A DNA stretch of 64,000 bases, from NCBI RefSeq assembly GCF_039537965.1, contig NZ_BAABBM010000001.1, positions 1,302,001 to 1,366,000 of the forward strand, written 5' to 3'. Below are positions 7,178-14,826 of the stretch, piece by piece. Position 1 is the first letter of the stretch. Every line of letters starts with the position of its first letter. Under the pieces are notes generated by a model. It saw nothing but the letters and a program-made list of their open reading frames with translations, had not been told where the DNA came from and did not search any database. The DNA is from Sphingomonas limnosediminicola. Its GTDB lineage: Bacteria > Pseudomonadota > Alphaproteobacteria > Sphingomonadales > Sphingomonadaceae. Position numbers and translations under genes: made by a program.

Positions 7178-7320
7178 CGTCGGCAGGTTCGAAAACAGCT
7201 CCGCAACGCGGCGTAGAAAATGGAGGTGCTGTTCGGCTCTTGAGCATCGTCGTTGCGGTAGTTACCTGCCTGCCCCCGAAGATTGTGGAAGAGCCGGAAC
7301 GGAATGCAGACACCGGAGGA
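7174..7320 (+). other. Coding-like segment between E1 and the C25 protease in a different frame
   Basis: An ATG at 7174 overlaps the E1 stop as ATGA, the same coupling used elsewhere in this operon, and the frame reads MTSAGSKTAPQRGVENGG, then a hydrophobic run VRLLSIVVAVVTCLPPKIVE and EEPERNADTGG. After about 7320 the frame turns Arg-rich and shadow-like, while the next frame becomes the protease. This suggests either a short independent peptide, a programmed or mutational frameshift that joins this segment to the protease, or chance. No E2-like residues are seen. Confidence 0.3.
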
Positions 7321-8446
7321 GAACTCCGGCGACGAGGAAGTCGCCGGCGACAAGAAGATTGCCGCCGAGTCCAAGAGCCAATTGGCTGGCGGTCGCACGT
7401 TGCCGGATCTCCTTTTCGTAACGGAGCCGGATCGGCTGAAGTCAGCGGTTGGCGACGCCGCCGAGACGGCGGTGAAGCTGATCAAGGACGCTGGCAAGGA
7501 CGTCTTCGAGCTGGGGCTTGGAGCCGATCCTTGGAAAGCCGTTTCAGCAGCGGCGTCTGGGAAGGCGGGCGTTGTCATCGTGGGAGGTTACGACGTCGTC
7601 CCGTCTGTCAGGCTCGATTGCCTGCCGAAGGCGATACGGGCTCACGTGCAGAACCTTGCGGATCCGGACGATTGGGAGGTCTGGAATGACGAGGCTTATG
7701 CCGACGTAAACCGCGACAGCTTTGGCGATCTGCCGGTGTCTCGAATCCCGGACGGTCACTCGGGCGATCTACTAGTGGCCGCGTTGACTGGAACGGCGAC
7801 GAGCGCTGATGCGACACGCTTCGGACTCCGAAATTTCAAACGGCCGTTCGCCGACCAAGTTTTTCTGAAGGTTCCCGGAAGCGAGACAATGCTAATCTCG
7901 GAACCGACCGCTGTAGGAACGATCAAGGTGACCGATCTGAACGCGTCGAATCTCTACGTGATGCTGCACGGGTCCTCGGACAATCTCGGCAGCTACTGGG
8001 GCGAGGCGAGTAGCGGGGGCTACGTAGAGGCAATGAAGACGTCGTGCGTCGGAAAGCAATCCGGTGGCACCGTCTTCGCTGGATGTTGCTACGGTGCGCT
8101 CACGGTGGAGGAACGACCGCATGAGTTGGCAACCGGAGACGATCCGACGATCGTCCCGGCGAGTGACTCGATCGCGTTGCAGTTTCTGGCGAAAGGGGCT
8201 GCCGCCTTCGTGGGCTGCACTGGGGCGCATTATTCGCCGGCAGCAGGAGCCGCGTTGCCATACGGGGCCGATGTGCTCCACAAGGCGTTTTGGGATCATC
8301 TGGCCTCGGGCCATGGGGCTGCCGAAGCGCTGTTCAACGCCAAGAAAGACTATTTGAAGGTAATACTATCTACTCACGATCCAGGCATAATGGCGATCAT
8401 CTTCAAGATGTGGCGCCAGTTCAAATGCCTCGGTCTTGGGTGGTAA
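7304..8446 (+). CDS. C25 (gingipain/caspase-clan) cysteine protease
   Basis: About 380 residues from ATG 7304; an upstream TTG at 7283 is less likely. The C25/caspase-clan layout is visible: a strand GVVIVGGYDVVP, then FGDLPVSRIPDG as in gingipain-type domains. The catalytic His lies in NLYVMLHGSSDNL (about His222) and the catalytic Cys in GGTVFAGCCYGA (about Cys261/262). A Ser/Gly/Ala-rich stretch and a C-terminal helix (LASGHGAAEALFNAKKDYLK) follow. There is no signal peptide, so it should act in the cytosol. It sits in the ubiquitin-like operon and is probably its effector or a processing enzyme. Substrate and activation are unknown. Confidence 0.8.
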   Translation: MQTPEENSGDEEVAGDKKIAAESKSQLAGGRTLPDLLFVTEPDRLKSAVGDAAETAVKLIKDAGKDVFELGLGADPWKAVSAAASGKAGVVIVGGYDVVPSVRLDCLPKAIRAHVQNLADPDDWEVWNDEAYADVNRDSFGDLPVSRIPDGHSGDLLVAALTGTATSADATRFGLRNFKRPFADQVFLKVPGSETMLISEPTAVGTIKVTDLNASNLYVMLHGSSDNLGSYWGEASSGGYVEAMKTSCVGKQSGGTVFAGCCYGALTVEERPHELATGDDPTIVPASDSIALQFLAKGAAAFVGCTGAHYSPAAGAALPYGADVLHKAFWDHLASGHGAAEALFNAKKDYLKVILSTHDPGIMAIIFKMWRQFKCLGLGW

Positions 8447-8461
8447 GAAGGGAGCTAGTCG

Positions 8462-8755
8462 ATGACGGAAACTCCAAGGCAGATCGCGAAGCGCGTCCTC
8501 CCGGGATGGAAGGTCGTTAAGACGTCGAAGGCCCCCAAGGCCGTGGGCCGTGCGGACGTGTCCACGCCGAGCCTGAACGCGCTCCGCAAGGCTTATGGTC
8601 TCGAGCCAACCAAGATCAAGGAAGGCTTCGCGAGCGCCTCCGCCGCGGATGCCGACACTGAGTTTGTCGTGATGGAGCCGCCATCAGACGACGATCATGT
8701 CGGCCGCAAGGTCGTTGTGGTTTCGAACGGCAAGGCTGTCGCCGTCCAAGGCTAG
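8462..8755 (+). CDS. Uncharacterised 97-residue protein, last gene of the ubiquitin-like operon
   Basis: ATG 8462 follows an AAGGGAG ribosome-binding site and lies 15 bp after the C25 gene. The sequence has a basic head (RQIAKRVLPGWKVVKTSK), a short helix with SLNALRKAYGLEP, and a strand-rich acidic tail (EFVVMEPPSDDDHVGRKVVV) ending in Gln-Gly. It has no membrane segment or enzyme motif. Its position directly after a protease makes it a candidate substrate, inhibitor or conjugation target, but there is no sequence evidence for any of these. It converges on the subtilase gene with a 3-bp gap. Confidence 0.65.
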   Translation: MTETPRQIAKRVLPGWKVVKTSKAPKAVGRADVSTPSLNALRKAYGLEPTKIKEGFASASAADADTEFVVMEPPSDDDHVGRKVVVVSNGKAVAVQG

Positions 8756-8758
8756 CAG

Positions 8759-11245
8759 CTAGACACCGACCTCCGCGACATTCTCAACGAGCGTCAAGTT
8801 GCGAGCTGCGATCTGCGCAGTGACTTCCGCGACAAGATCGACGTTCTCGCTCCGTGTGCTGATCGATACGATCAGGCTAAAAGGCGCCGACGCTCCATAA
8901 TATTGGGGCTCCTTGCGATCGGCCCACCAGCCGCGCACCGGGTAGACAGCGATGCCGTCGCGCTGGGCAAGTTCATATGCCTTGCCCTTCCACACGTCGT
9001 GATGAAGCGTTCCGCGACCCCGGTAACGGGATCCGATGCACCACCCGCGATCGCCGGCGCCGGGGGCTAGTGAGTCGCCCTCCTCGATCTCCGCGAGCAT
9101 GTTTACCCGCCGCTGCGCCTCGGCATGGCTGTCATCCGGCGACTTCAGGTCGAACCGTAGGCGGTGCGAGGCATAGCGGTCCAAACGGTGACGGCTGCCC
9201 GCATGTGGATCGGGTTCGGCGAAGTAGGACAAGGTGCAGCGAAGCTCCACGTCCTCCTGGTTCAAGCGCCGCAATTCTTCGGTCGGCCACGGCAGTCGGA
9301 AATACTTCATCTCGCGAAGGCGAACGCGCCCGTCCGACAGCGTGTACGGATGCATTTCATCTTCCATGATCAGCGTGAGCGCGTTCCCCGCGCTCGCGAA
9401 CAGGCGCTCTTCGGTGGGTACGCCCCAGCCAAAGCAGTGCAGCACGTTGAGCCAAGCATCAGCGTCGGAAAGGCCCTTTCGCTTTCCAGTCCGAAAGCGA
9501 CCTTCCATGGCTTCGGTCCAACGAGCCGAATGCACCATCATCCCGCGAAGAGTTTCAGCTCGAAAGTTTGGATAGTCCGCAGCCAAGCGTGTCGCCATGC
9601 CTGCCGCTCGGGCCGTTGCTGCGCTGGTGTCAGCGACCCATACCAACGGCTTCCAGAGGAAATCCTTACCGGTCGTCAGCACCATAGTTGCCGGCACCGG
9701 TCGGGAAGACTCGCCGTCGTCATCGATGACATGATTGCCCCCTTCGAGGACGATGTCAGGCTTGTTGGCGTAGCGCATTTCCCACTGCTGGGCGGTCCTG
9801 GATGTTGGACAGAGATCGCCGGCTGGCGCGAGCACCGTCTGATCCTCCGGGCACTTCTGAGTAGCTGCGCCGACGGTCAGCGCGTTGAGAGCCTGCCCTG
9901 GAGATTCTAGGCGATGGTCCTCATTGCGGGCCTCGTAATAGCTGATTTGGTACGGGTCGAAGGCACTCGTCCGCACATTGCCAGCGGCAACGCAGAAGAG
10001 ACGGGTTGCATTGCCATCATTCCACGCAAGCTTGTCGATGGCTGCTGACGTGCTGGTCTGCCGCCCGTCGTCGGAGTCACCTGGCGCCGTCGCGGCTAAG
10101 CAATAGACCCGAGCATGAGGCTCCTGCTCAGCGATGTCGACCGCTTCCCGCAATGCGACGTGAGCGGGCACGGGTGCCATGCTCGACGGAGCGGTGACCA
10201 CGACGGACTCGATCTCGGTGGTCAGATGCAAGGGGCTAGGGTCATCGACGATCTCTTCGAGATCTCCATAGAGCACCACCCCCGCCATCTTCGTGCCGTG
10301 GCCGTCGTGGTCGTTTGCATCCCAGTCCGGCCGGATCGTGTAGCAACGTTGAGCCGGCAGGGCCGGCGCTAGCAGCGGGTGAGAGGGATTTACGCCCGTA
10401 TCGAGGATTGTTGTCCGAACGGAGCCGGTGGGTGCGCCAACTACTCGGCCGACAATCGTCTCGAGGGACAGAATTCGCTCTTCCGGATCGAGCTCCTGAT
10501 AATCGGCGGCAAAGTTCGATGCTCCACGGAGTTCGACGACGGACGCGCTGGCTCTGACTAGAGCCGCAACCTGATCGTGATCCGCCGTGACATTGACGAC
10601 CGCTAGGTCGACGAAGTCCTCAGTCGAGCCATTGATGGCAATCTCAAGCCGATTGGCGATCTTGAGGACCTGGTCGACTGAGGAACCACGCACCCAAACT
10701 TCCCATTGAACCTTGCCTTCGCCACGGCCCGGAAGTCGGTCACTCGCGTCCGTCCAGAGATCTTCGACAGTCGCCGCGCGGAAATCATCGGCGCTCTCAA
10801 AAAGCCAGAACCGCTGCGGACGGCGCTCGTCGTCTTCATCCCACTCCTCGTATTTATCGAGCGCCGCGAGCAGACTCCTCGCGCTTCCGGCCTTCACGAA
10901 GAAGACGGCCAGATCGCCTTCGTTCCCCTTCTTGCGTTGTACGCTGAGGAGTTGGAGACCGCGGCTTTCCAGCTTTAAATCGCCGACCTCGAGGTCTTCG
11001 TCTGGCCGGCCTTCAACGGCCATTGGCATGCCGCGAGCAGACGCCGGAACGCCATATCGCGCCTGCTCCGTACGAATCGCGGATAGTTCGGAGACCGCTT
11101 TGCTGAGGGCTTCCCTGAGCTTTCTCGCGTGTTCTTGGCGGTCGGCAACGGGGCGCGGACGTTCTTTAGAACCGCCTCCGCGCGGCTGGAATTTCTCGGA
11201 TGCAACACCGACGCCACGAAGGTGTATGTGCCTGTAATCCTGCAT
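8759..11245 (-). CDS. Subtilisin-like serine protease (S8), IetS-type
   Basis: An 828-residue cytosolic subtilase; the start at 11245 (MQDYRHIHLRGVG) follows a GGGGGAAGA ribosome-binding site. The catalytic triad is visible as Asp282 (TTILDTGVNPSHP), His316 (DHDGHGTKMAGV) and Ser541 (VADTSAATARAAGMA), with the oxyanion Asn423 (FCVAAGNVRTS). A roughly 270-residue N-terminal domain precedes the protease and about 270 residues follow it. No signal peptide is seen. The gene follows an AAA ATPase gene in the same direction. The ATPase plus subtilase pair matches IetA/IetS, described as a plasmid stability/incompatibility pair and listed among antiviral systems. Assignment here is by domain architecture and order. 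Confidence 0.87.
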   Translation of the reverse strand: MQDYRHIHLRGVGVASEKFQPRGGGSKERPRPVADRQEHARKLREALSKAVSELSAIRTEQARYGVPASARGMPMAVEGRPDEDLEVGDLKLESRGLQLLSVQRKKGNEGDLAVFFVKAGSARSLLAALDKYEEWDEDDERRPQRFWLFESADDFRAATVEDLWTDASDRLPGRGEGKVQWEVWVRGSSVDQVLKIANRLEIAINGSTEDFVDLAVVNVTADHDQVAALVRASASVVELRGASNFAADYQELDPEERILSLETIVGRVVGAPTGSVRTTILDTGVNPSHPLLAPALPAQRCYTIRPDWDANDHDGHGTKMAGVVLYGDLEEIVDDPSPLHLTTEIESVVVTAPSSMAPVPAHVALREAVDIAEQEPHARVYCLAATAPGDSDDGRQTSTSAAIDKLAWNDGNATRLFCVAAGNVRTSAFDPYQISYYEARNEDHRLESPGQALNALTVGAATQKCPEDQTVLAPAGDLCPTSRTAQQWEMRYANKPDIVLEGGNHVIDDDGESSRPVPATMVLTTGKDFLWKPLVWVADTSAATARAAGMATRLAADYPNFRAETLRGMMVHSARWTEAMEGRFRTGKRKGLSDADAWLNVLHCFGWGVPTEERLFASAGNALTLIMEDEMHPYTLSDGRVRLREMKYFRLPWPTEELRRLNQEDVELRCTLSYFAEPDPHAGSRHRLDRYASHRLRFDLKSPDDSHAEAQRRVNMLAEIEEGDSLAPGAGDRGWCIGSRYRGRGTLHHDVWKGKAYELAQRDGIAVYPVRGWWADRKEPQYYGASAPFSLIVSISTRSENVDLVAEVTAQIAARNLTLVENVAEVGV

Positions 11246-11297
11246 TCTTCCCCCAGACAACCGAGCGGATCACTAATTCCGCAGGGGAAGCCTAAGG

Positions 11298-12275
11298 TCA
11301 ATGCAAGTGCAGCGCAGCCCGATCTTCGAGCGCACGGATCAACAGCGCCGCCGTGAGTTCGCCGTTGTTCTCCAGAACCGCGTCACGAGCGGCGTCTTCC
11401 GCTGCGGAGGCGAGATCGGCGTGACTGAGATGCCCCGTCGCTTCGTCCACAGCAATCCAGTCAATCGAGTCCCGGTCGAACTGAAGAAGGTGATTTCGCA
11501 GCACTTTCCTGGCTTCGTCCTTCGACGGCTCTCCATAAAGGAACGAACCATGAAAGCGCCGGAAGATGGCCGGATCGAGCAGAGTGCGGTGGTTGGTCGC
11601 GGCAATAACGATCGCGTTTGAATTCTCTTCCTCGAGGAACTGAAGGAAGGAGTTCAGCATCCGGCGAGCCTCGCCGATGTCGTTGTCGGAGCTGCGGCGC
11701 GTCGCAAGGGCATCGACCTCGTCGAAAAAATAGACGCCCCTGGTTGTCTGCATCGCATCGAAGATCAGTCTAAGTTTGGACGCCGTCTCGCCCATGAACT
11801 TGGTGATCACACCATCCAGAAGGATCGTGAAGAGCGGCAATCCAAGTTCCCCCGCAATGGCTGCCGCGGTCATCGTCTTGCCCGTGCCTGGAGGTCCCGA
11901 GAACAAGAACTTGCGGCGAGGCTGCAGGCCGCGCGCTTCGAGCGAGGCGCGTTCCCTATGTTCGCGCACGACACGTCGAACCTGCCGCTCCAGAGAGGAG
12001 CTCAGAACGAGGTCTGCGAGCACATCGTCCGGGTATGAGGCTCGTATCAGACCGGCGAGCTCGCCCCGGGCCTTAGCGATAGGCGTAACGCGCGACGAGC
12101 CTTTAGCCGAATCCGACCGAATGCTCGCGAGAAGCCTTTGCAGCTCCTCAGCAACCTTTACCTTGCCGGCCCGTTCGGCGTCTCCGGCTATCTCTTCAGC
12201 AATAGACAAGAATCGATCGTTGTCGCCCGCTGCGTGGCTGCGGATCATCCCTAGAATTTGACGCGAGCTGGTCAC
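11298..12275 (-). CDS. AAA ATPase, IetA-type partner of the subtilase
   Basis: A 325-residue protein starting with GTG that overlaps the regulator gene's stop (GTGA). The N-terminal 110 residues are helical (RFLSIAEEIAGDAERAGKVK, then VAEELQRLLAS). The AAA module has Walker A GPPGTGKT at about 127-134, Walker B VYFFDEVDAL at about 181-190, a sensor Asn in AATNHR and an arginine-finger region AIFRRFHG. A small lid domain follows. In IetAS-type pairs the ATPase is thought to restrain or direct the protease. The 52-bp gap to the subtilase gene fits one operon. Confidence 0.87.
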   Translation of the reverse strand: MTSSRQILGMIRSHAAGDNDRFLSIAEEIAGDAERAGKVKVAEELQRLLASIRSDSAKGSSRVTPIAKARGELAGLIRASYPDDVLADLVLSSSLERQVRRVVREHRERASLEARGLQPRRKFLFSGPPGTGKTMTAAAIAGELGLPLFTILLDGVITKFMGETASKLRLIFDAMQTTRGVYFFDEVDALATRRSSDNDIGEARRMLNSFLQFLEEENSNAIVIAATNHRTLLDPAIFRRFHGSFLYGEPSKDEARKVLRNHLLQFDRDSIDWIAVDEATGHLSHADLASAAEDAARDAVLENNGELTAALLIRALEDRAALHLH

Positions 12276-12619
12276 CGATGCCTCTCTCTCTCGCGACTGA
12301 AACGCGATTCCGCAGCGAGCTCCTCTATTCTGCCACTCACCTTCTTGAGAAGTCCATACATTTCTTGCAATAAATGCAATTCCCGGGCGTCACTCGGTCC
12401 TCCTCCCCGGCCAATGGATTGCCCCTCCTCCACTACTTTGTTGGCGCGCGCTAGAAAGGCGGCCGAAGCGGTTCGCGCAGAGAGCGCGCGGCTTACAGTA
12501 GAAGTCGAAATGCAGAGCTTCCTAGCCAAGTCCGACTGCGACCAGGCGCAGCGCGTCATGAGGTCTTCGAGTCCGGCGATAGTTGCTTCCGCAGGGGTGT
12601 TGGGCTTCCGGCCGCGCAT
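12272..12619 (-). CDS. Helix-turn-helix regulator heading the ATPase-subtilase operon
   Basis: About 115 residues from ATG 12619; a longer start at 12691 adds an unlikely leader. An XRE/LacI-like helix-turn-helix is clear: WSQSDLARKLCISTSTVSRA. A C-terminal helix (LHLLQEMYGLLKKVSGRIEE) suggests dimerisation. Its stop overlaps the GTG of the AAA ATPase gene, so it is the first gene of the operon and likely represses or senses on its behalf. Whether it acts as an antitoxin-like brake is inference. Confidence 0.75.
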   Translation of the reverse strand: MRGRKPNTPAEATIAGLEDLMTRCAWSQSDLARKLCISTSTVSRALSARTASAAFLARANKVVEEGQSIGRGGGPSDARELHLLQEMYGLLKKVSGRIEELAAESRFSRERERHR

Positions 12620-12805
12620 TTGGCCGCCTGTCTCATAAATTGCAAGAATTGCAAAGACTCGACTAGCAGAGTTTGGCCCCCGGCATCCCACAGATGAATA
12701 CGAGCCGATTTTGAGGAGGTCGGCGCCTAGCGCTTCGCGTTCGCCGCCGTGTGGAGCTTTGCAACCTGCTCGACCTTCTCATGGATTACATTAGCCCCCT
12801 TGGCA

Positions 12806-14041
12806 TCAACCAATGAGCCGGCGAACTTGCGCGTTCTCGCGCTGCGCGTCGAGCCAGTCAGCCCACCACTGGAGCAGACGGCGGCGCTGCGGTAGGTATT
12901 CGGCGGCGTTGTACGCGGCCCGCACCTGGTCTTCAGGGACATGCGCGAGGCAGCGCTCAACCCAGTCGGGATGCCACATCGGCACCTCTTCGCCGTCAAC
13001 GACCTTAGTGGCTTCGTTTGCCAAGGTGGAGAATGTCCGCCGGAAACCGTGGACTGTGGCTCGGCTGTGATAGCCCAACCGGTAAAGACCGTAGAGCATC
13101 GTATTTTCGCTGATGGTGCCGCTCTTGGTCCCGCGACCGAACAGCAGCGACTGCCGCTCCGGCAGCTCCTCCAACCTCCTCCGAACGATGGCTGCAGCTT
13201 GGCTCGACAGCGGGCTCAAATGCTCACGGTCCATCTTCATGCGCTCCTTTGGAATGCGCCAGAGCGGCTTCTCACAGTTGATGTCCTCGAACTCCGACTT
13301 GTGCGCAAACCTCAACTCGTCGGTGCGAACGGCAGTTAGGATCGTTAGAAGGAGCGCATCCTTCGTGTCCTGATCCTCCTTCTGGTCTTCGCTCAACTTC
13401 AGGAGGAACTCGCCCATGTCGCCGGGTCGGATGAATGCGCGGTGGACCGTCTTCTTGCGCTTCTTCAGCGCCCCTTTGATGTCGGCAGTCGCATCGCGCG
13501 TCTCCCATCCGCTTGCGATCGCGAAGCGGAACACGCTCCCGCAGTCGGCCCGCATCCTCCTCGGCAAATCGGTCGTGCCGCGGTCCTCGATCTGCCTGAT
13601 GATCCTGAGCATCTCCGGCGGCTCGATCGCCCGAATGTCCTTGTGACCGATCTCAGGGAAGATGTGCTGCTCAAACCGCCGCTTCTTGACGGCGTAGGTT
13701 CTATCCGACCACTCGTGGCGATTGGCTTCGAACCACTGCAGCGCCACTGCTTTGAAGCTGGCATCGGCCTCCCCAGCGCCGGTACGCCGGTGCTTTACGG
13801 GATCGATGCCGACTGCGATTAGCTTGCGGAACCGATCCCGCTTCTCCCTGGCATCTCCAAGCTCCACATCGGGATAGACGCCAAGCCCCATCGTCCTGCG
13901 CTTGCCATTCAGGGTGAAATCTAGGCGCCACCACCGCGCGCCGTCCGGCTGCACCAGAACATACAGTCCTCGTTCGTCGGTCAACCGATACGGCTTCTCT
14001 CGCCCCCTCGCTTTACGAATCGCAGTGTCCGATAGCGGCAT
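12806..14041 (-). CDS. int: P4-type tyrosine recombinase (integrase) of the island
   Basis: A 411-residue integrase with the N-terminal arm-binding domain (MPLSDTAIRKARGREKPYR, then GLGVYPDVELGDAREKRD), a core-binding helical domain (WSDRTYAVKKRRFEQHIFPE) and the catalytic domain. Active-site residues are visible: Arg in LTAVRTDELRFA, His-x-x-Arg in VHGFRRTFSTLANE, a later His in RCLAHVP and the nucleophile Tyr in VRAAYNAAEY. It reads away from the tRNA-Glu gene, whose 3' end it most likely uses as attachment site. After the stop, another minus-strand frame stays coding-like to 12727 (RKFAGSLVDAKGANVIHEKV), so the C-terminus may have been altered by a frameshift. Confidence 0.93.
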   Translation of the reverse strand: MPLSDTAIRKARGREKPYRLTDERGLYVLVQPDGARWWRLDFTLNGKRRTMGLGVYPDVELGDAREKRDRFRKLIAVGIDPVKHRRTGAGEADASFKAVALQWFEANRHEWSDRTYAVKKRRFEQHIFPEIGHKDIRAIEPPEMLRIIRQIEDRGTTDLPRRMRADCGSVFRFAIASGWETRDATADIKGALKKRKKTVHRAFIRPGDMGEFLLKLSEDQKEDQDTKDALLLTILTAVRTDELRFAHKSEFEDINCEKPLWRIPKERMKMDREHLSPLSSQAAAIVRRRLEELPERQSLLFGRGTKSGTISENTMLYGLYRLGYHSRATVHGFRRTFSTLANEATKVVDGEEVPMWHPDWVERCLAHVPEDQVRAAYNAAEYLPQRRRLLQWWADWLDAQRENAQVRRLIG

Positions 14042-14090
14042 GCAGTAACTCCAGCGTTTCTGCAGTAGCTACTGACGCAGTTACTGCATG
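14041..14090 (+). repeat. Three TGCAGTAACT-type repeats at the integrase start
   Basis: TGCAGTAACT (14041-14050), TGCAGTAGCT (14061-14070) and the inverted CGCAGTTACTGCA (14077-14089) lie within 50 bp at the integrase start codon. They differ from the GCATGGGAC units next to them. Such a cluster could bind the integrase or an excisionase and control integrase expression. Confidence 0.4.
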
Positions 14091-14102
14091 GCAATTGGGA
14101 TT

Positions 14103-14185
14103 GCATGGGACGGCATGGGACACTGTCCCGCCTCGAAACAGCTGATTTACAGAGGGAAAATCTGAACTCTGAGACCGCATGGGAC
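14103..14185 (+). repeat. GCATGGGAC repeats between the integrase and tRNA-Glu
   Basis: GCATGGGAC occurs at 14103-14111 and 14113-14121 (10-bp phase) and at 14177-14185, followed by a GCTATGGAAT variant. The same unit is clustered at the opposite end of the element (2598-2626). The block lies between the integrase gene and the presumed crossover site, where recombinase arm sites are expected. The rest of 14042-14203 shows no gene. Confidence 0.55.
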
Positions 14186-14203
14186 GCTATGGAATAGCGA
14201 CTC

Positions 14204-14279
14204 TGGTGACCCCTACGGGACTCGAACCCGTGTTTTCGCCGTGAGAGGGCGACGTCCTAGACCGCTAGACGAAGGGGCC
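14204..14279 (-). tRNA. tRNA-Glu (anticodon CTC), island attachment site
   Basis: Read on the minus strand, the 76 nt begin GGCCCCTTCGTCTAGC and end with an encoded CCA. The acceptor stem GGCCCCU pairs with AGGGGUC. The anticodon arm is UCGCC-CUCUCAC-GGCGA with anticodon CUC, and the T arm is ACGGG-UUCGAGU-CCCGU. The gene is intact. The integrase gene and phased repeats lie directly off its 3' end, so it marks the right boundary of the element. Confidence 0.95.
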
Positions 14280-14328
14280 AGCGCTTCAAGCGAGGGCGCC
14301 ATATGTGGGCTGATCGGCCGCTAGTCAA

Positions 14329-14826
14329 TTAGGGCGCTGCGCCTGAAGACCAGTGGATGTGGACGATCTTCCAGGCGGCCCGGTCGCGGCGGAGAACCAT
14401 GGTTTCGGTAGTGAGGCGGTCGACCTTCTTGCCCTTGAACGTACCCGTGACGCGACCTTCGCTGGCGATCCAGGCGGTGCTGCCGTCCGATTGGCCCGAG
14501 CGACGGATCAGGGTGGAAGGAACGGCACGGGAGAACTGCGCATCCGCCGGGAGATGCTTCGCCTCATATTCTGCCTTGGTTCGCTCGACGCTCCCGGACT
14601 CGAAAATAAGCGCGTCGGCCGCGAGTAACGCGGAGGCCGCGCTCAAGTCGCCCCGCCGCAGCGCCGCATGGAAGGCGTCCACGATTGCCGCCGCATCCCT
14701 GGCCGAGGGCTGCAAGGCGCCGGCTTGGCTTGAAGGATTCACGCCCACATGCGCCGCGATTGGCGTGCTGCATGCTAAGACAAGAGCGAAAGCGGCCCAA
14801 TACCGGACCATTGCTTTTCCTTCCAT
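14329..14826 (-). CDS. Exported SnoaL/NTF2-like protein
   Basis: A 165-residue protein starting MEGKAMVRYWAAF with a signal peptide (ALVLACSTPIAA). The mature part has the NTF2-like pattern: a helix IVDAFHAALRRGDLSAASAL, then LLAADALIFESG, and the closing strands VLRRDRAAWKIVHIHWSS. The family is a cone-shaped fold with varied roles, mostly unknown. Its ATG overlaps the stop of the Met/His-rich outer-membrane gene (ATGA), so the two are co-expressed. It may be a periplasmic partner in a metal-related function, judged from neighbours only. Confidence 0.8.
   Translation of the reverse strand: MEGKAMVRYWAAFALVLACSTPIAAHVGVNPSSQAGALQPSARDAAAIVDAFHAALRRGDLSAASALLAADALIFESGSVERTKAEYEAKHLPADAQFSRAVPSTLIRRSGQSDGSTAWIASEGRVTGTFKGKKVDRLTTETMVLRRDRAAWKIVHIHWSSGAAP

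Noticed and set aside
7330..7689. Long plus-strand frame continuing from 7174 through the protease gene
   Set aside because: Beyond about 7320 it is Arg/Gly-rich and lies in the shadow frame of the clearly coding C25 protease.
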